From: a bacterium
Lineage (GTDB): Bacteria > Cyanobacteriota > Vampirovibrionia > Gastranaerophilales > Gastranaerophilaceae
Assembly: GCA_017652265.1 (NCBI GenBank)
Contig: JAGCBH010000055.1
Span: 1 to 61,157, forward strand
Direction of reading: 5' to 3'
DNA: 61,157 nt
The position numbers were made by a program, and so were the translations under genes. Of this stretch, positions 1 through 9,266 are shown one piece after another; within the stretch, counting starts at the first letter, position 1; every line of letters begins with the position of its first letter. The notes under the pieces were generated by a model. The model saw nothing but the letters and a program-made list of their open reading frames with translations. It made no database searches and had not been told where the DNA came from.

Positions 1-11
1 AGGTTTGTGTA

Positions 12-764
12 ATGAGAAATGACTTATATAAAAATCCGGCATTTAATCCTGATTTGATGGATGGTATGACTGTTGCAAGTGATGGCGTTATGACGGTTAA
101 GGGAACTGTACAAAAATTAGCTTTGTCGGTATTACTTATGTTCATAGGAGCTGCATACATCTGGGCAAAATTGGCTGCAGGATATACCGATTATGTAAGT
201 ATGGTTGTCGGCATATCATTTTTTGCCGTTTTAATTTTAGGATTTATTATTATATTTAACAGAAGATCCGAAGTTATAAAATTTCTTGTACCCGCATATG
301 CTTTAGGTGAAGGATTTTTGTTAGGAAGTATTTCTTGTATGCTTGAGCAGATTATACCCGGTATTGTTACTCAGGCGGTTGCAGGTACGGTTTTAGCCAC
401 AGCAGTAATGTTATTTTTGTACTATTACGGAATTATAAGAGTTACCGAAAGACTACGTTCAGTTATATTTGGCGCTATAACAACAATATTTGGTATCTAC
501 ATGATTGATATAATAATGTCATTTTTTAACCATTCTGTTCCGTTCATACATTCGGCCGGACCTGTAGGTATTGTATTCAGCATCGTTGTAATCGGAATTT
601 TGTGTTTTGATTTGCTGTTAGATTTTGATTTTATAGAAGGTATGTCACAAAGGCTTGCACCTAAACATTTTGAGTGGTATGGCGCTTTTGGCGTTCTTGT
701 TACCGTAATTTGGTTGTATTTGGAAATTTTGAAACTTTTGGCAAAATTGAATAGCAGAAGATAA
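12..764 (+). CDS. Bax inhibitor-1/YccA-like integral membrane protein
   Basis: A 250-residue protein with a soluble N-terminal stretch of about 35 residues and then roughly seven hydrophobic segments. The pattern YALGEGFLLGSIS near residue 97, the GIIRVTERLR segment near residue 140, and the C-terminal LAPKHFEWYGAFGVLVT plus WLYLEILKLLAKL match the bacterial Bax1-I-like family (PF12811 type). Members are multi-pass inner-membrane proteins of unclear role, sometimes linked to ion leak or membrane stress. The ORF begins only 11 bases into the window, so its promoter and ribosome binding site cannot be judged. Family assignment is by recall of conserved motifs; function is not established. Confidence 0.82.
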   Translation: MRNDLYKNPAFNPDLMDGMTVASDGVMTVKGTVQKLALSVLLMFIGAAYIWAKLAAGYTDYVSMVVGISFFAVLILGFIIIFNRRSEVIKFLVPAYALGEGFLLGSISCMLEQIIPGIVTQAVAGTVLATAVMLFLYYYGIIRVTERLRSVIFGAITTIFGIYMIDIIMSFFNHSVPFIHSAGPVGIVFSIVVIGILCFDLLLDFDFIEGMSQRLAPKHFEWYGAFGVLVTVIWLYLEILKLLAKLNSRR

Positions 765-861
765 ATATTACAAAATATTAAGTGAATTTTAGAAATTAAG
801 CAATTTTTGATATTCACAAACATTACATTGGGCAGTGGTGTAAAAATAGGAGTGTGTAATT

Positions 862-1659
862 ATGAATATTAGCCCAATTAATTTAGCAGCTGAGCCGCAA
901 ACAGTAGTTAAACCTGAAGAAAATTTTAAAAAATATGCAATGAAAGATGCACCGATACCTGAACCAAAAGATGAGGTGTCGTTCGGTTCTTTTGGTATGT
1001 ATCCAAAACTGTACGATAAATTTATAGGTCAGGCTGCATCTAAGAAAATAACGCGAGGATCAGCATTAAATGCTGTATGGGAAAATTTATTCGATAGCAT
1101 GAACAAATATATTTTTGAGGGCTTTTTCAAAAAAGCAACCACTAACGGTATAGATTATTTTGATGATTTTAAAGCATTAAACCACAGTACATCTGTCCGT
1201 GGAACATTTGCCTATGTCCGCGGTCAGAAACCGAAATTTAGTACTTTTAGTCCAGAATTTGAAGAAAAAATGAAAGATTTTGCATATAGTTTAAAGAAAA
1301 ATGGCAGAATTGTTATGGCAGAATCTCAGGACGGTGTGCCGGTATTTGAAATAAGATATAATAAGGCAGCAGAAAAAGTTAAACGCGGTTTGTCGGGCAT
1401 ACAGGACAATGTTTATGAAATGGAATTTCGTTCTCCTGCCGGTGATATGGGTTGTACTTTTGGAGTAGACAGTATGGGCAGATACTCATTAAAGCAAACC
1501 AATTTCGGAAAACCGAGATATACCTCTTTTGACGAAAGTTTCATTAGCGATTCTGTACCAAGATTAATGGTGGAAGGCAAAAATGCTCAAGTATTTAATG
1601 CCGATGGTTCTTTAAACTGGTTTAAATCATTGCTTTTGAAATTGTGCTACAAGAACTAA
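862..1659 (+). CDS. Orphan protein with MNISPIN N-terminal signature
   Basis: A 265-residue protein without a family I recognise. A clear Shine-Dalgarno (AGGAG, 849-853) precedes the ATG. No signal peptide or membrane segment is visible; the sequence is mixed charged/polar and looks globular, with an N-terminal 50 residues rich in Pro, Glu and Ala that is probably disordered and contains VSFGSFG. The opening MNISPIN and the later [VP]-[NS]-F-x motif recur in other orphan proteins of this window (24833, 29297, 30041, 31103, 50268), suggesting a lineage-specific N-terminal tag. Lies just upstream of lepA, which appears to have its own promoter. Confidence 0.7.
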   Translation: MNISPINLAAEPQTVVKPEENFKKYAMKDAPIPEPKDEVSFGSFGMYPKLYDKFIGQAASKKITRGSALNAVWENLFDSMNKYIFEGFFKKATTNGIDYFDDFKALNHSTSVRGTFAYVRGQKPKFSTFSPEFEEKMKDFAYSLKKNGRIVMAESQDGVPVFEIRYNKAAEKVKRGLSGIQDNVYEMEFRSPAGDMGCTFGVDSMGRYSLKQTNFGKPRYTSFDESFISDSVPRLMVEGKNAQVFNADGSLNWFKSLLLKLCYKN

Positions 1660-1661
1660 TA

Positions 1662-1689
1662 TTGCTCCATCATATTTTTAATATATAAT
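1662..1689 (+). promoter_or_regulatory. Probable lepA promoter giving a leaderless mRNA
   Basis: TTGCTC (1662-1667), a 16-nt spacer, and a perfect TATAAT (1684-1689). Only seven bases separate the -10 box from the lepA ATG at 1697, so the expected transcription start falls at 1696-1697. No Shine-Dalgarno is present before this ATG. Confidence 0.6.
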
Positions 1690-1696
1690 TATAACC

Positions 1697-3502
1697 ATGG
1701 AAAAGTTCAAAAATAATGTCCGAAATTTTTGTATAATAGCGCATATTGACCATGGTAAGTCAACTCTGGCAGACAGGTTGCTTGAAGCGACTGGAACTGT
1801 TGCCAAACGTGATATGCAGGAACAGCTTTTAGATTCTATGGACATTGAACGGGAACGCGGAATTACAATTAAACTCAATTCTGCCCGAATGAATTATAAA
1901 GCAAAAGATGGTAAAGATTATATTTTAAACTTAATAGATACCCCTGGACACGTTGACTTTTCTTATGAGGTTTCACGTTCTCTTGCGGCGTGCGAAGGTG
2001 CGCTGTTGATAGTTGATGCAACGCAGGGGGTTGAGGCGCAAACTTTAGCCAATGTATACCTTGCAATTGAGCAAAATCTTGAAATCATACCCGTTATAAA
2101 TAAAATTGACTTGCCATCAGCGGATGTTGAACGTGTAAGAACAGAAATTGAGGAAGTTTTAGGTATTGATGCTTCAATTGCTATCCCTGTCAGTGCAAAA
2201 ACCGGAGTCGGAATTGATGAAGTTTTGGAAAGTGTTGTAAAATACGTGCCGCCACCTAAAGATACTTCTGAAAAACCATTAAGGGCACTCGTTTTTGACA
2301 GTGCCTATGACCAGTATTTAGGAACGGTCTGCCACTTTAAAATTATGGACGGCAAAATTCGTTTGGGCGATAAAGTCAAATTTATGGCGTCGGGAAAAGA
2401 ATATGAAGTTATTGAACTTGGGTATCAAACACCGACACGTGTTCAGGTTGATGAATTAACGTGCGGGGATGTAGGATATTTCGCAGGTTCTATCAAAGAA
2501 CTCACACGTTTCGTAGGTGATACAATTACAACTGTTGAAAATCCTGCCGAAAAACCTTTAGACGGATACAAAGAAGCTTTGCCGATGGTATTTTCCGGTA
2601 TGTATCCGGTTGATAATGAAGATTACCATAACCTTAAAGAGGCGCTTGAAAAACTTAAACTCAACGACAGCAGTATAACCTTTGAACCTGAAACATCATC
2701 TGCGCTGGGATTTGGTTTCAGGTGCGGTTTTCTGGGAATGCTCCATATGGAAATCGCTCAGGAGCGGTTGGAAAGAGAATATAATTTAGACCTTGTAACA
2801 ACGGCGCCGTCTGTAATTTATCGTGTTCACACAACTGACGGGAAAGTCGTTGAAATTGATAACCCTGCTAATCTTCCGCCGGCTCAAGTCAGAGATTACA
2901 TTGAAGAACCGTATGTGAAAGTTCAGATTATCACCCCTAACGATTATGTCGGAACGTTAATGGACTTGGCGCAGACTAAACGCGGAATATTTATTAATAT
3001 GACATATCTTGATAAAACTCGTGTAAATTTGTCTTATGATATTCCCCTGAGCGAAGTCATAACTGATTTTTATGATCAATTGAAATCCCGCACAAAAGGT
3101 TATGCAAGTATGGACTATGAATTTCACGATTATAAGCGTTCAAAACTTGTTAAACTTGATGTCCTTCTTGCGGGTGAAATTGTTGATGCACTTTCGGTTA
3201 TATGCCATGAGGATAATGCGTTTTACATCGGTCAAAAATTAACCGTTAAATTGAAAGAAATTATACCGAAGCAGTTGTTCGAAGTTCCTGTTCAAGCTGC
3301 AATTGGCGGCAGAGTTATTGCAAGAACAACGATAAAAGCAATGCGCAAAAACGTTTTGGATAAATGCTACGGTGGCGACATAACAAGGAAACGCAAACTT
3401 CTAGAAAAACAAAAGCGCGGTAAAAAACGTATGAAATCAGTCGGAAAAGTAGAAGTTCCGCAGGAAGCATTTATGGCAGTTTTGAGCCTTAATGAAGAAT
3501 AA
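1697..3502 (+). CDS. lepA: Elongation factor 4 (LepA), ribosomal back-translocase GTPase
   Basis: A 601-residue translational GTPase, the usual LepA length. Visible G motifs: [16 protein letters not shown] (G1, residues 15-30), the switch [17 protein letters not shown] (G3), NKIDLP (G4) and SAKTG (G5). The LepA-specific C-terminus is present, ending in [20 protein letters not shown] and AVLSLNEE. LepA binds ribosomes stalled or mistranslocated and helps initiation and 30S biogenesis. It sits where rpsL-rpsG-fusA-tuf often precede the S10 operon, but the S10 genes have a separate promoter at 3547. Start chosen at the ATG that directly follows the -10 box, as the G domain begins immediately. 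Confidence 0.98.
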   Translation: MEKFKNNVRNFCIIAHIDHGKSTLADRLLEATGTVAKRDMQEQLLDSMDIERERGITIKLNSARMNYKAKDGKDYILNLIDTPGHVDFSYEVSRSLAACEGALLIVDATQGVEAQTLANVYLAIEQNLEIIPVINKIDLPSADVERVRTEIEEVLGIDASIAIPVSAKTGVGIDEVLESVVKYVPPPKDTSEKPLRALVFDSAYDQYLGTVCHFKIMDGKIRLGDKVKFMASGKEYEVIELGYQTPTRVQVDELTCGDVGYFAGSIKELTRFVGDTITTVENPAEKPLDGYKEALPMVFSGMYPVDNEDYHNLKEALEKLKLNDSSITFEPETSSALGFGFRCGFLGMLHMEIAQERLEREYNLDLVTTAPSVIYRVHTTDGKVVEIDNPANLPPAQVRDYIEEPYVKVQIITPNDYVGTLMDLAQTKRGIFINMTYLDKTRVNLSYDIPLSEVITDFYDQLKSRTKGYASMDYEFHDYKRSKLVKLDVLLAGEIVDALSVICHEDNAFYIGQKLTVKLKEIIPKQLFEVPVQAAIGGRVIARTTIKAMRKNVLDKCYGGDITRKRKLLEKQKRGKKRMKSVGKVEVPQEAFMAVLSLNEE

Positions 3503-3546
3503 AAATTTAATTGTAACGAAATATTTATAATTCTGAAAATTTGGTG

Positions 3547-3575
3547 TTGACACTGTTTTTTGTTTGTCCTAGTAT
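3547..3575 (+). promoter_or_regulatory. Promoter of the S10 ribosomal protein operon
   Basis: Consensus TTGACA (3547-3552), 17-nt spacer, and TAGTAT (3570-3575). Predicted start near 3582, giving a leader of about 125 nt before rpsJ. It is the best sigma-70-type promoter in the first 10 kb, and it fits the high expression expected for r-protein genes. Confidence 0.72.
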
Positions 3576-3581
3576 GGGTAG

Positions 3582-3707
3582 GCTGGCTTACACTATCCGG
3601 AATATATTTTTATTTATTCTAGTAGCAAATACAGCCGTAGAAAGGCGTTTTAGCGTGTTTTTACGTTAAAAACAAGTAATACAGAACATTAAAAAAAGGA
3701 ATGTCAA
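3582..3707 (+). promoter_or_regulatory. 5' leader of the S10 operon with a small hairpin
   Basis: The leader carries a perfect 7-bp inverted repeat GTTTTTA-CGT-TAAAAAC at 3657-3673, 20-30 nt before the Shine-Dalgarno (AAAAGGA, 3693-3699) of rpsJ. In other bacteria an r-protein often represses the S10 operon through its leader; the short hairpin here does not resemble the long E. coli L4 target. No terminator-like T-run follows it. A regulatory role is only a possibility. Confidence 0.35.
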
Positions 3708-4028
3708 ATGGCAACAAGTAACAAAACACAACGTATCAGAGTTTGTTTAAAAGCTTATGATCACAAGTTGATTGACGTTTCAGCAGAAAAAATCGTTGAA
3801 ACGGCTAAAAGAACAGACGCAAAAGTACTTGGTCCTATTCCTTTACCTACAAAAAGACGTGTATATTGTGTATTGCGTTCACCACACGTAGATAAAAAAT
3901 CACGTGAACACTTCGAAATGAGAACACATAAACGCATTATCGATATATACGAACCAACTCAACAGACAACTGAAGAGTTGAGTAGATTAGATTTACCGGC
4001 AGGTGTTGATATTGAAGTCAAACTGTAG
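3708..4028 (+). CDS. rpsJ: 30S ribosomal protein S10
   Basis: 106 residues, full length for S10 (also the NusE component of antitermination complexes). Recognisable segments are [37 protein letters not shown] and [17 protein letters not shown]; it ends in [10 protein letters not shown] as expected. First gene of the S10 cluster; a 192-nt structured spacer separates it from rplC, which is unusually long for this pair. Shine-Dalgarno AAAAGGA. Confidence 0.98.
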   Translation: MATSNKTQRIRVCLKAYDHKLIDVSAEKIVETAKRTDAKVLGPIPLPTKRRVYCVLRSPHVDKKSREHFEMRTHKRIIDIYEPTQQTTEELSRLDLPAGVDIEVKL

Positions 4029-4206
4029 TCGGTTTTGAAAATTTAATAGCATTATGCAAGATAATGTGAACTACTGCGCACTACGGGTTGTCAGCCCGCA
4101 CGTGTGGGGGTGAAAGTCCCCGAAGGTATTAGGACAAAGTAGCGCTCGCAAGAGATTAAAAGGTATAATGAAGAATTGGCGTTTAACGTCTTTGGATTTT
4201 TATACC
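4029..4206 (+). ncRNA. Structured spacer RNA between rpsJ and rplC
   Basis: A GC-richer island inside an AT-rich operon. Readable helices: GCG(CA)CTAC at 4076-4084 with GTAGCGC at 4139-4145; GGG 4085-4087 with CCC 4095-4097 (closing CGGGT/GCCCG); and GGGG 4107-4110 with CCCC 4118-4121 around a TGAAAGT loop. The outer helix closes both inner hairpins, giving a compact three-way-junction-like fold of about 70 nt. No ORF is present. It could be an r-protein binding site (L3 or L4 as regulator), a processing site, or a decayed insertion; the GGTGAAAGTCC-type hairpin superficially recalls group II intron domains, but no intron ends or reverse transcriptase are seen. Confidence 0.4.
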
Positions 4207-4220
4207 GGAAAGGTAAGAAT

Positions 4221-4862
4221 ATGACACTAGGTGTAATAGGTAAAAAGTTAGGAATGACTCAAATCTTTGACGAACAAGGTTTGGCTATCCCTGTAACCGT
4301 TATTAAAGTTGACGAAATGGTTGTAACTCAGGTTAAAACTGTTGAAACTGACGGCTACAATGCAATTCAGGTAGGTACTATTCCTGCAAAGGAAAAACAT
4401 CTTTCAAAGGCTGAATTGGGTCATTTCAAGAAAAACAGCTTAAGCAATTACAGACACTTACAAGAGTTCAGAGTAGATAATCCTCAGGACTATAAAGTAG
4501 GTGACAAAATTGAGTTGTCTGTATTGGATAACATTGAAAAAGTTGACGTAACAGGCAAATCAATAGGTAAAGGTTTCCAAGGTACCGTTAAAAGATGGCA
4601 CTTTGGCAGAGGACCGATGGCTCATGGTTCCAAAAATCACAGAGAACCAGGTTCAATCGGTGCAGGTACAACTCCTAGCCGTGTTATCAAAGGTAAAAGA
4701 ATGGCAGGTAACATGGGCAACGAAAGAGTTACAATTTCTAAATTGAAATTGGTTAAGGTTGATACAGAGAACAGTCTTGTATTAATCAAAGGTTCCGTTC
4801 CAGGCTGCGAAGGCAGATTGGTTACAATAGTACCGACCAGAACAAAATGGAACAACAATTAG
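4221..4862 (+). CDS. rplC: 50S ribosomal protein L3
   Basis: 213 residues starting MTLGVIGKKLGMTQIFDE, the standard L3 N-terminus. Shine-Dalgarno-like GGAAAGG (4207-4213) supports this ATG over an in-frame ATG at 4176, which would add 15 non-conserved residues. The conserved loop GRGPMAHGSKNHREPGSIG (residues ~130-150) that reaches toward the peptidyl transferase centre is intact. Assembles early with domain VI of 23S rRNA. Confidence 0.97.
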   Translation: MTLGVIGKKLGMTQIFDEQGLAIPVTVIKVDEMVVTQVKTVETDGYNAIQVGTIPAKEKHLSKAELGHFKKNSLSNYRHLQEFRVDNPQDYKVGDKIELSVLDNIEKVDVTGKSIGKGFQGTVKRWHFGRGPMAHGSKNHREPGSIGAGTTPSRVIKGKRMAGNMGNERVTISKLKLVKVDTENSLVLIKGSVPGCEGRLVTIVPTRTKWNNN

Positions 4863-4934
4863 TAGAATTACAAACCGCTTCTGCCATATAAAGCGTTAAG
4901 CAAGGGGTAGACGGAAAGCGAAAAGGAAAGAAAA

Positions 4935-5561
4935 ATGTCAAAAGAAATTTTAAGTATAGACGGTGAAAAGTTAGGCGAAATTACTTTAGCAAAAGAAGTA
5001 TTCGCTGTTGAACCGAATTTACATGTAATGCATTTAGCATTAAGACGTCAATTAAATAATGCAAGACAAGGTTCTGCATGCACAAAAACCCGTTCTGAAG
5101 TATCAGGCGGCGGTAAAAAACCTTGGAAACAAAAAGGTACAGGCCGCGCACGTGCAGGTTCTTTGAGATCACCTTTATTCAGAGGTGGCGGCGTAATCTT
5201 TGGACCAAAACCAAGAAGTTACGAAATTTCAATGCCGCAAAAAGCTAGACAGTTAGCTTTGAAATCTGCATTGTCAGCACGTATGGAACAATTGGTTGTG
5301 GTTAAAGATTTCTCTCAAATTTCTCAACCTAAAACAAAATTGATGGTTAATGCATTGAAATCATTGAAGGTATCAGGCAAAGTTCTTATAATTGCCGATT
5401 TAAACGCTGACGAAAACAAAAATCTTGTACTTTCTGCAAGAAATATTCCAAGCGTAAAAATGATTTTACCAACCAATTTGAATGTGAAAGATTTGTTGGA
5501 GGCTGATTTTGTCGTAATGACCGAAAGTGCCGTCAACGCAGTTACTGAGAGGTTGAAATAA
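4935..5561 (+). CDS. rplD: 50S ribosomal protein L4
   Basis: 208 residues, standard length. The exit-tunnel loop is visible as TKTRSEVSGGGKKPWKQKG followed by TGRARAGSLRSPLFRGGG (residues ~54-90). L4 binds domain I of 23S rRNA and in some bacteria represses its own operon. Its TAA stop overlaps the rplW ATG by one base, so the two are translationally coupled. GGAAAG lies before the start. Confidence 0.97.
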   Translation: MSKEILSIDGEKLGEITLAKEVFAVEPNLHVMHLALRRQLNNARQGSACTKTRSEVSGGGKKPWKQKGTGRARAGSLRSPLFRGGGVIFGPKPRSYEISMPQKARQLALKSALSARMEQLVVVKDFSQISQPKTKLMVNALKSLKVSGKVLIIADLNADENKNLVLSARNIPSVKMILPTNLNVKDLLEADFVVMTESAVNAVTERLK

Positions 5562-5869
5562 TGACTATGACTAAATCAAATACTGAAAAATTATACAGCG
5601 TAATTAAAAAACCTTTAATTACAGAAAAATCAATGACAGCAACAACATTGGGACAGTATACTTTCGAAGTTCAGAAAGATGCTACCAAGATTGAAATTGC
5701 TCAGGCTGTTGAATTAGCTTTTCCAGGAAGAAAAGTTAAAAAAGTAAGAACAGTCTATATGCCATCTCACGAAAAGAGAATGGGCAGAACACACGGCCGC
5801 ACGAATTCAAGCAAGAAAGCCATCGTAACAATTGAAGGTGATCCGATTGAAGAAATCGTAGGCGTGTAG
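5561..5869 (+). CDS. rplW: 50S ribosomal protein L23
   Basis: 102 residues with KKPLITEKSM near the N-terminus and the basic loop HEKRMGRTHGRTNSSKKA that binds domain III rRNA. L23 sits at the tunnel exit and docks trigger factor and SRP (ffh lies at 57 kb in this window). Starts on the ATG overlapping the rplD stop. Its TAG stop is the first base triplet of a repeated element shared with the rplF 3' end. Confidence 0.96.
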   Translation: MTMTKSNTEKLYSVIKKPLITEKSMTATTLGQYTFEVQKDATKIEIAQAVELAFPGRKVKKVRTVYMPSHEKRMGRTHGRTNSSKKAIVTIEGDPIEEIVGV

Positions 5870-5951
5870 CGGATTTTGTACTCTGCCGAACGAAACAATT
5901 GATAATTGTTCCGTGAGAGGAAAGTGAGCGCAGCGTGAAGCAATAATCCAA
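5867..5951 (+). repeat. Mosaic hairpin repeat (copy A) in rplW-rplB spacer
   Basis: Begins at the rplW stop with TAGCGGATTTTG and ends with AGCGTGAAGCAATAATCCAA (5932-5951). Both ends are identical to the element after rplF (12789-12906), and GGATT/AATCC at the ends are inverted. The interior (5881-5920) is CTCTGCCGA, then a perfect AACAATT-GAT-AATTGTT hairpin, then GAGAGG; this core recurs inverted at 47364-47401 and 17034-17075. The remainder of the rplW-rplB gap up to 6010 shows only AT-rich sequence and the rplB Shine-Dalgarno. Confidence 0.75.
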
Positions 5952-6026
5952 AACCAAAAGATGTATAAATAATGGGGCACAACCGATAAATGTGCAAGAG
6001 TAAAGCCAAACAAAGGAGAAACAAAA

Positions 6027-6854
6027 ATGGCAATTCGTAAAATAAATCCGACATCACCGGGCCAAAGAGGCATGTCAAAGAGTGATTTTTCGGAAATTAC
6101 AGCTTCAACTCCTGAAAAATCTTTAACAACGAAGTTGAAAAAGACATCAGGCAGAAACAATACAGGCAGAATAACCTGTCGTCATAAAGGCGGCGGTGTA
6201 AGAAAATCATACCGTATAATTGATTTCAAACGTGACAAGTTCGGTATTCCTGGAACTGTTAAAACAGTTGAATACGATCCGAACAGAAACGTAAGAATAT
6301 CATTGATTTTCTATGCTGACGGTGAGAAAAGATATATCTTAACACCGGATGGTTTAAACGTAGGCGATACTGTTTTGAGCGGTCCTAATGCACCGGTTCA
6401 GACAGGTAACGCATTACCTTTGGAACTTATACCTTTAGGTTCTGAAGTTCATAACATTGAATTAAGAGCAGGCAGAGGCGGTGCTTTGGTTCGTGCAGCA
6501 GGAAATTCTGCTCAAGTTATGGCAAAAGAAGGTAACTACGTAACTATTAAATTACCTTCAGGTGAAATGAGAATGGTTAGAAAAGAATGTATGGCTACAA
6601 TTGGCGTTCTTGGTAACCATGAATTCAAAAACATTTCTATCGGTAAAGCCGGCAGAAAACGTTATATGGGTGTAAGACCTACAGTAAGAGGTGTAACGAT
6701 GAACCCTTGCGATCACCCTCACGGTGGTGGTGAAGGTAAAACCGGTCCTGGCGGACATCCTAAGACACCTTGGGGTAAACCGGCTCTTGGTTATAAGACC
6801 CGTAAACAAGGTAAAGCGTCAGATAAATTAATTGTTCGCAGACGTAAAAAGTAA
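6027..6854 (+). CDS. rplB: 50S ribosomal protein L2
   Basis: 275 residues, full length. Signature segments: [17 protein letters not shown] (residues ~46-62), [16 protein letters not shown], and the conserved C-terminal block [21 protein letters not shown] with the catalytic-centre-proximal histidine, then [15 protein letters not shown]. Primary 23S binder needed for subunit joining and peptidyl transfer. Strong Shine-Dalgarno AAAGGAG. Confidence 0.98.
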   Translation: MAIRKINPTSPGQRGMSKSDFSEITASTPEKSLTTKLKKTSGRNNTGRITCRHKGGGVRKSYRIIDFKRDKFGIPGTVKTVEYDPNRNVRISLIFYADGEKRYILTPDGLNVGDTVLSGPNAPVQTGNALPLELIPLGSEVHNIELRAGRGGALVRAAGNSAQVMAKEGNYVTIKLPSGEMRMVRKECMATIGVLGNHEFKNISIGKAGRKRYMGVRPTVRGVTMNPCDHPHGGGEGKTGPGGHPKTPWGKPALGYKTRKQGKASDKLIVRRRKK

Positions 6855-6900
6855 AAATATTTCCAAAAACTAATTAAACAAACAATAAAAGGAGAAATTA

Positions 6901-7179
6901 ATGGCACGTTCATTAAAAAAAGGTCCATATGTAGAGGAAGCTCTACAGAAAAAAATAGAGAAACTCAATGCAAATTCAGAACGTAAAGTTGTGAAGACGT
7001 GGTCAAGAGCATCAATGATAGTTCCTGACATGTTAGGTCATACGATTGCTGTTCACAACGGTAAAACCCACGTTCCTGTTTATGTAACAGAGCAAATGAT
7101 TGGACACAAATTAGGTGAATTCGCACCTACAAGATTATTTAAAGGACACTCCGGCGGAGACAAAGCGAAAAAGGCTTAA
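6901..7179 (+). CDS. rpsS: 30S ribosomal protein S19
   Basis: 92 residues: [15 protein letters not shown] at the N-terminus, [23 protein letters not shown] in the middle, and [18 protein letters not shown] at the end, all typical of S19 in the 30S head. AAAGGAG lies eight bases before the ATG. Confidence 0.97.
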   Translation: MARSLKKGPYVEEALQKKIEKLNANSERKVVKTWSRASMIVPDMLGHTIAVHNGKTHVPVYVTEQMIGHKLGEFAPTRLFKGHSGGDKAKKA

Positions 7180-7221
7180 TTCTCTTAAAGTGTGGTAGTA
7201 AAAATCAAAAGGAAAACAAAA

Positions 7222-7563
7222 ATGGAAGCTAAAGCAAAACAAACAGACATAAAAATGACAGCAAGAAAACTCCGTCGCGTTATAAACGAAGTCAGAGGCA
7301 AGGCTGTTAATGATGCTTTGAATATGTTGCGTTTTATGCCGTATTTTGCAGCAAGAGTAGTTGAAAAGAATTTGAAAGCTGCTATTGCAAACGCAAGAGA
7401 AAAATATGGCGTATCTGCTGAAAGTTTAAAAATTTCCGAAATTTTCGCAGACGAAAGTGTAACTTACAAAAGAGCACGCACTAGAGCGCAAGGTCGTATG
7501 TATTCAAGATTGAAACGTACTTCTCATCTTACATTGGTTGTAAGCGACAGTGCAAGTAAATAG
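7222..7563 (+). CDS. rplV: 50S ribosomal protein L22
   Basis: 113 residues: KQTDIKMTARKLRRVINEVRGK at the N-terminus, KNLKAAIANARE, and the tunnel beta-hairpin region ending RAQGRMYSRLKRTSHLTLVV. Start set at the ATG at 7222 because AAAAGGA lies just upstream; a GTG at 7192 in frame would add ten basic residues not conserved in L22. L22 lines the exit tunnel with L4. Confidence 0.95.
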   Translation: MEAKAKQTDIKMTARKLRRVINEVRGKAVNDALNMLRFMPYFAARVVEKNLKAAIANAREKYGVSAESLKISEIFADESVTYKRARTRAQGRMYSRLKRTSHLTLVVSDSASK

Positions 7564-7593
7564 GTATAATGTAGAAAAATAAAGGTAATAAAA

Positions 7594-8337
7594 ATGGGAC
7601 AAAAAACACATCCAACCGGATTTAGAGTAGGAATAATTCAGCAATGGGCAAGCACCTGGTATGCAAAAGTTAAAGAATACGGTGTATTTGTAGCTGAAGA
7701 TGCTAAAATCAGAAAATTTGTCAAAAAGAAATTGTACGCAGCAGGCGTATCTAAAATCTTGATTGCCAGAAAGGCACAAAGCGTAACGGTTACTGTTGTA
7801 ACAGCAAAACCGGGTATCGTTGTAGGCCGTGGCGGTCAGGGTATTGACGAATTGAGACAGGCAGTTTCAAAACACATTTCAAAACCGGTAATAATCAACG
7901 TAGTAGAAGTTGCCAGAATTGATGCTGATGCTCAATTGGTAGCGGAAAATATTGCACAACAACTTGAAAAACGTATTGCTTTCAGAAGAGCAATGAAACA
8001 AGCAATGCAGAGATCTATGAGATCAGGTATTCAAGGTATCAAAGTTATGGTATCAGGTCGTTTGGGCGGTGCTGAAATCGCACGTTCGGAATGGGCTAAA
8101 GAAGGAAGAATTCCTCTTCAAACTCTCCGTGCTGACGTAGATTACGGCTTCACCGAAGCAGATACTATTATGGGTAAAATTGGTGTTAAAGTTTGGATTT
8201 TCAAAGGCAACTTGATGCCTGGCGAAAAAGCAGACATGAACATCAAATCTAAAAACGAAAAGAGCGGCAATGCTCCGGAAAGAGGACAAAGACGTTCTAG
8301 AAGAAGCAACAAAGCAGTTGAAACTGTAGAAGAATAA
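7594..8337 (+). CDS. rpsC: 30S ribosomal protein S3
   Basis: 247 residues: [18 protein letters not shown] at the start, KH-domain loop [17 protein letters not shown] near residue 70, and the C-terminal domain with [15 protein letters not shown] and RADVDYGF. S3 lines the mRNA entry tunnel with S4 and S5 and has helicase activity. It has a somewhat long basic tail ([12 protein letters not shown]). Confidence 0.97.
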   Translation: MGQKTHPTGFRVGIIQQWASTWYAKVKEYGVFVAEDAKIRKFVKKKLYAAGVSKILIARKAQSVTVTVVTAKPGIVVGRGGQGIDELRQAVSKHISKPVIINVVEVARIDADAQLVAENIAQQLEKRIAFRRAMKQAMQRSMRSGIQGIKVMVSGRLGGAEIARSEWAKEGRIPLQTLRADVDYGFTEADTIMGKIGVKVWIFKGNLMPGEKADMNIKSKNEKSGNAPERGQRRSRRSNKAVETVEE

Positions 8338-8366
8338 GGTATTAATAATAAAACAGGAGCAGATAA

Positions 8367-8786
8367 ATGTTACAGCCTAAGAAAACTAAATACCGCAAAA
8401 TGATGAAAGGCAGAATGAAAGGTACCGAAACAAGAGGTACGGAATTTGAATTTGGCGGATACGCACTAAAAGCGTTAGAACCGGGTTGGATAACCAGCCG
8501 TCAGATAGAAGCTGCCCGTCGTGCAATGACACGTGAGATTAAACGTGGCGGTAACGTATGGATTAAAATATTCCCTGATAAACCGATTACTGCAAAACCT
8601 GCTGAAACCCGTATGGGCTCAGGAAAAGGTAATTTGGAATATTGGGTAGCGGTTGTAAAACCGAACAGATTATTATTTGAACTTGATTATTTTGATAGAA
8701 ACGTTGCAATCCATGCATTGGAACTTGCAGCACAGAAGTTGCCTATTAAAGTAAAAGTGGTCGAAAAAGAACAAGTACAAGCATAA
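8367..8786 (+). CDS. rplP: 50S ribosomal protein L16
   Basis: 139 residues, full length. Conserved [19 protein letters not shown] start, [24 protein letters not shown], and [24 protein letters not shown]. Late-assembling protein that positions tRNA in the A site. AACAGGAG precedes the ATG. Confidence 0.97.
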   Translation: MLQPKKTKYRKMMKGRMKGTETRGTEFEFGGYALKALEPGWITSRQIEAARRAMTREIKRGGNVWIKIFPDKPITAKPAETRMGSGKGNLEYWVAVVKPNRLLFELDYFDRNVAIHALELAAQKLPIKVKVVEKEQVQA

Positions 8787-8800
8787 GGAAACAGTAGACT

Positions 8801-9013
8801 ATGAAATTAAGTGAAATGCGAGAAAAAACAGTTGAAGAATTGCAAAATGCTATTGTTGATTGGAAAAAAGATTTGTTCAACTACAAACTTCAATTAGCAA
8901 CTAACAAGTTAGAAAATACAGCATTAATTGCAAATACTAAAAAACTGATAGCACAAGCAAAAACAATAATTAACGAAAAGGCTTCAAAAGAAGCGGAGGT
9001 AACAAATGCCTAA
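8801..9013 (+). CDS. rpmC: 50S ribosomal protein L29
   Basis: 70 residues forming the expected two-helix protein: MKLSEMREKTVEELQNAI, then LFNYKLQLATNKLENTA and IANTKKLIAQAKTII. Its last eight bases overlap the rpsQ start, whose GGAGGT Shine-Dalgarno lies within rpmC, indicating coupling. Confidence 0.93.
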   Translation: MKLSEMREKTVEELQNAIVDWKKDLFNYKLQLATNKLENTALIANTKKLIAQAKTIINEKASKEAEVTNA

Positions 9014-9251
9014 GAAAGAAAAACAAGGTGTGGTAATCAGCAATAAAATGGATAAGACCGTAGTTGTAAAAGTAGCAAGCTACGATCCGCATCCTAAATA
9101 CAAAAAGATTATCGAATCCAACAAAAACTACAAAGCACATGATGAAAACAATATATGCAAAGAAGGCGATATTGTAAGAATCGTTGAGCATAAGCCGATT
9201 TCTTCCGGTAAATGCTGGACAGTAGCTGAAGTAGTAGAACAAGCAAAATAA
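9006..9251 (+). CDS. rpsQ: 30S ribosomal protein S17
   Basis: 81 residues, OB-fold S17: GVVISNKMDKTVVVKVAS, HPKYKKIIESNKNYKAHDE, and GDIVRIVEHKPISSGKCW. Overlaps rpmC by eight bases with its GGAGGT ribosome site inside that gene. Early 16S-binding protein of the 30S body. Confidence 0.96.
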   Translation: MPKKEKQGVVISNKMDKTVVVKVASYDPHPKYKKIIESNKNYKAHDENNICKEGDIVRIVEHKPISSGKCWTVAEVVEQAK

Positions 9252-9266
9252 CAAAGGAAAAGAAAA

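Noticed and set aside
4100-4125. Group II intron remnant in the rpsJ-rplC spacer
   Set aside because: Only a GGGG-TGAAAGT-CCCC hairpin recalls intron RNA; no 5' GUGYG start, domain V or reverse transcriptase is present.
5739-6160. Several minus-strand ORFs of 70-120 codons opposite the rplW-rplB region
   Set aside because: They are shadow frames of conserved r-protein genes; translations are Phe/Leu/Cys-rich and lack ribosome sites.
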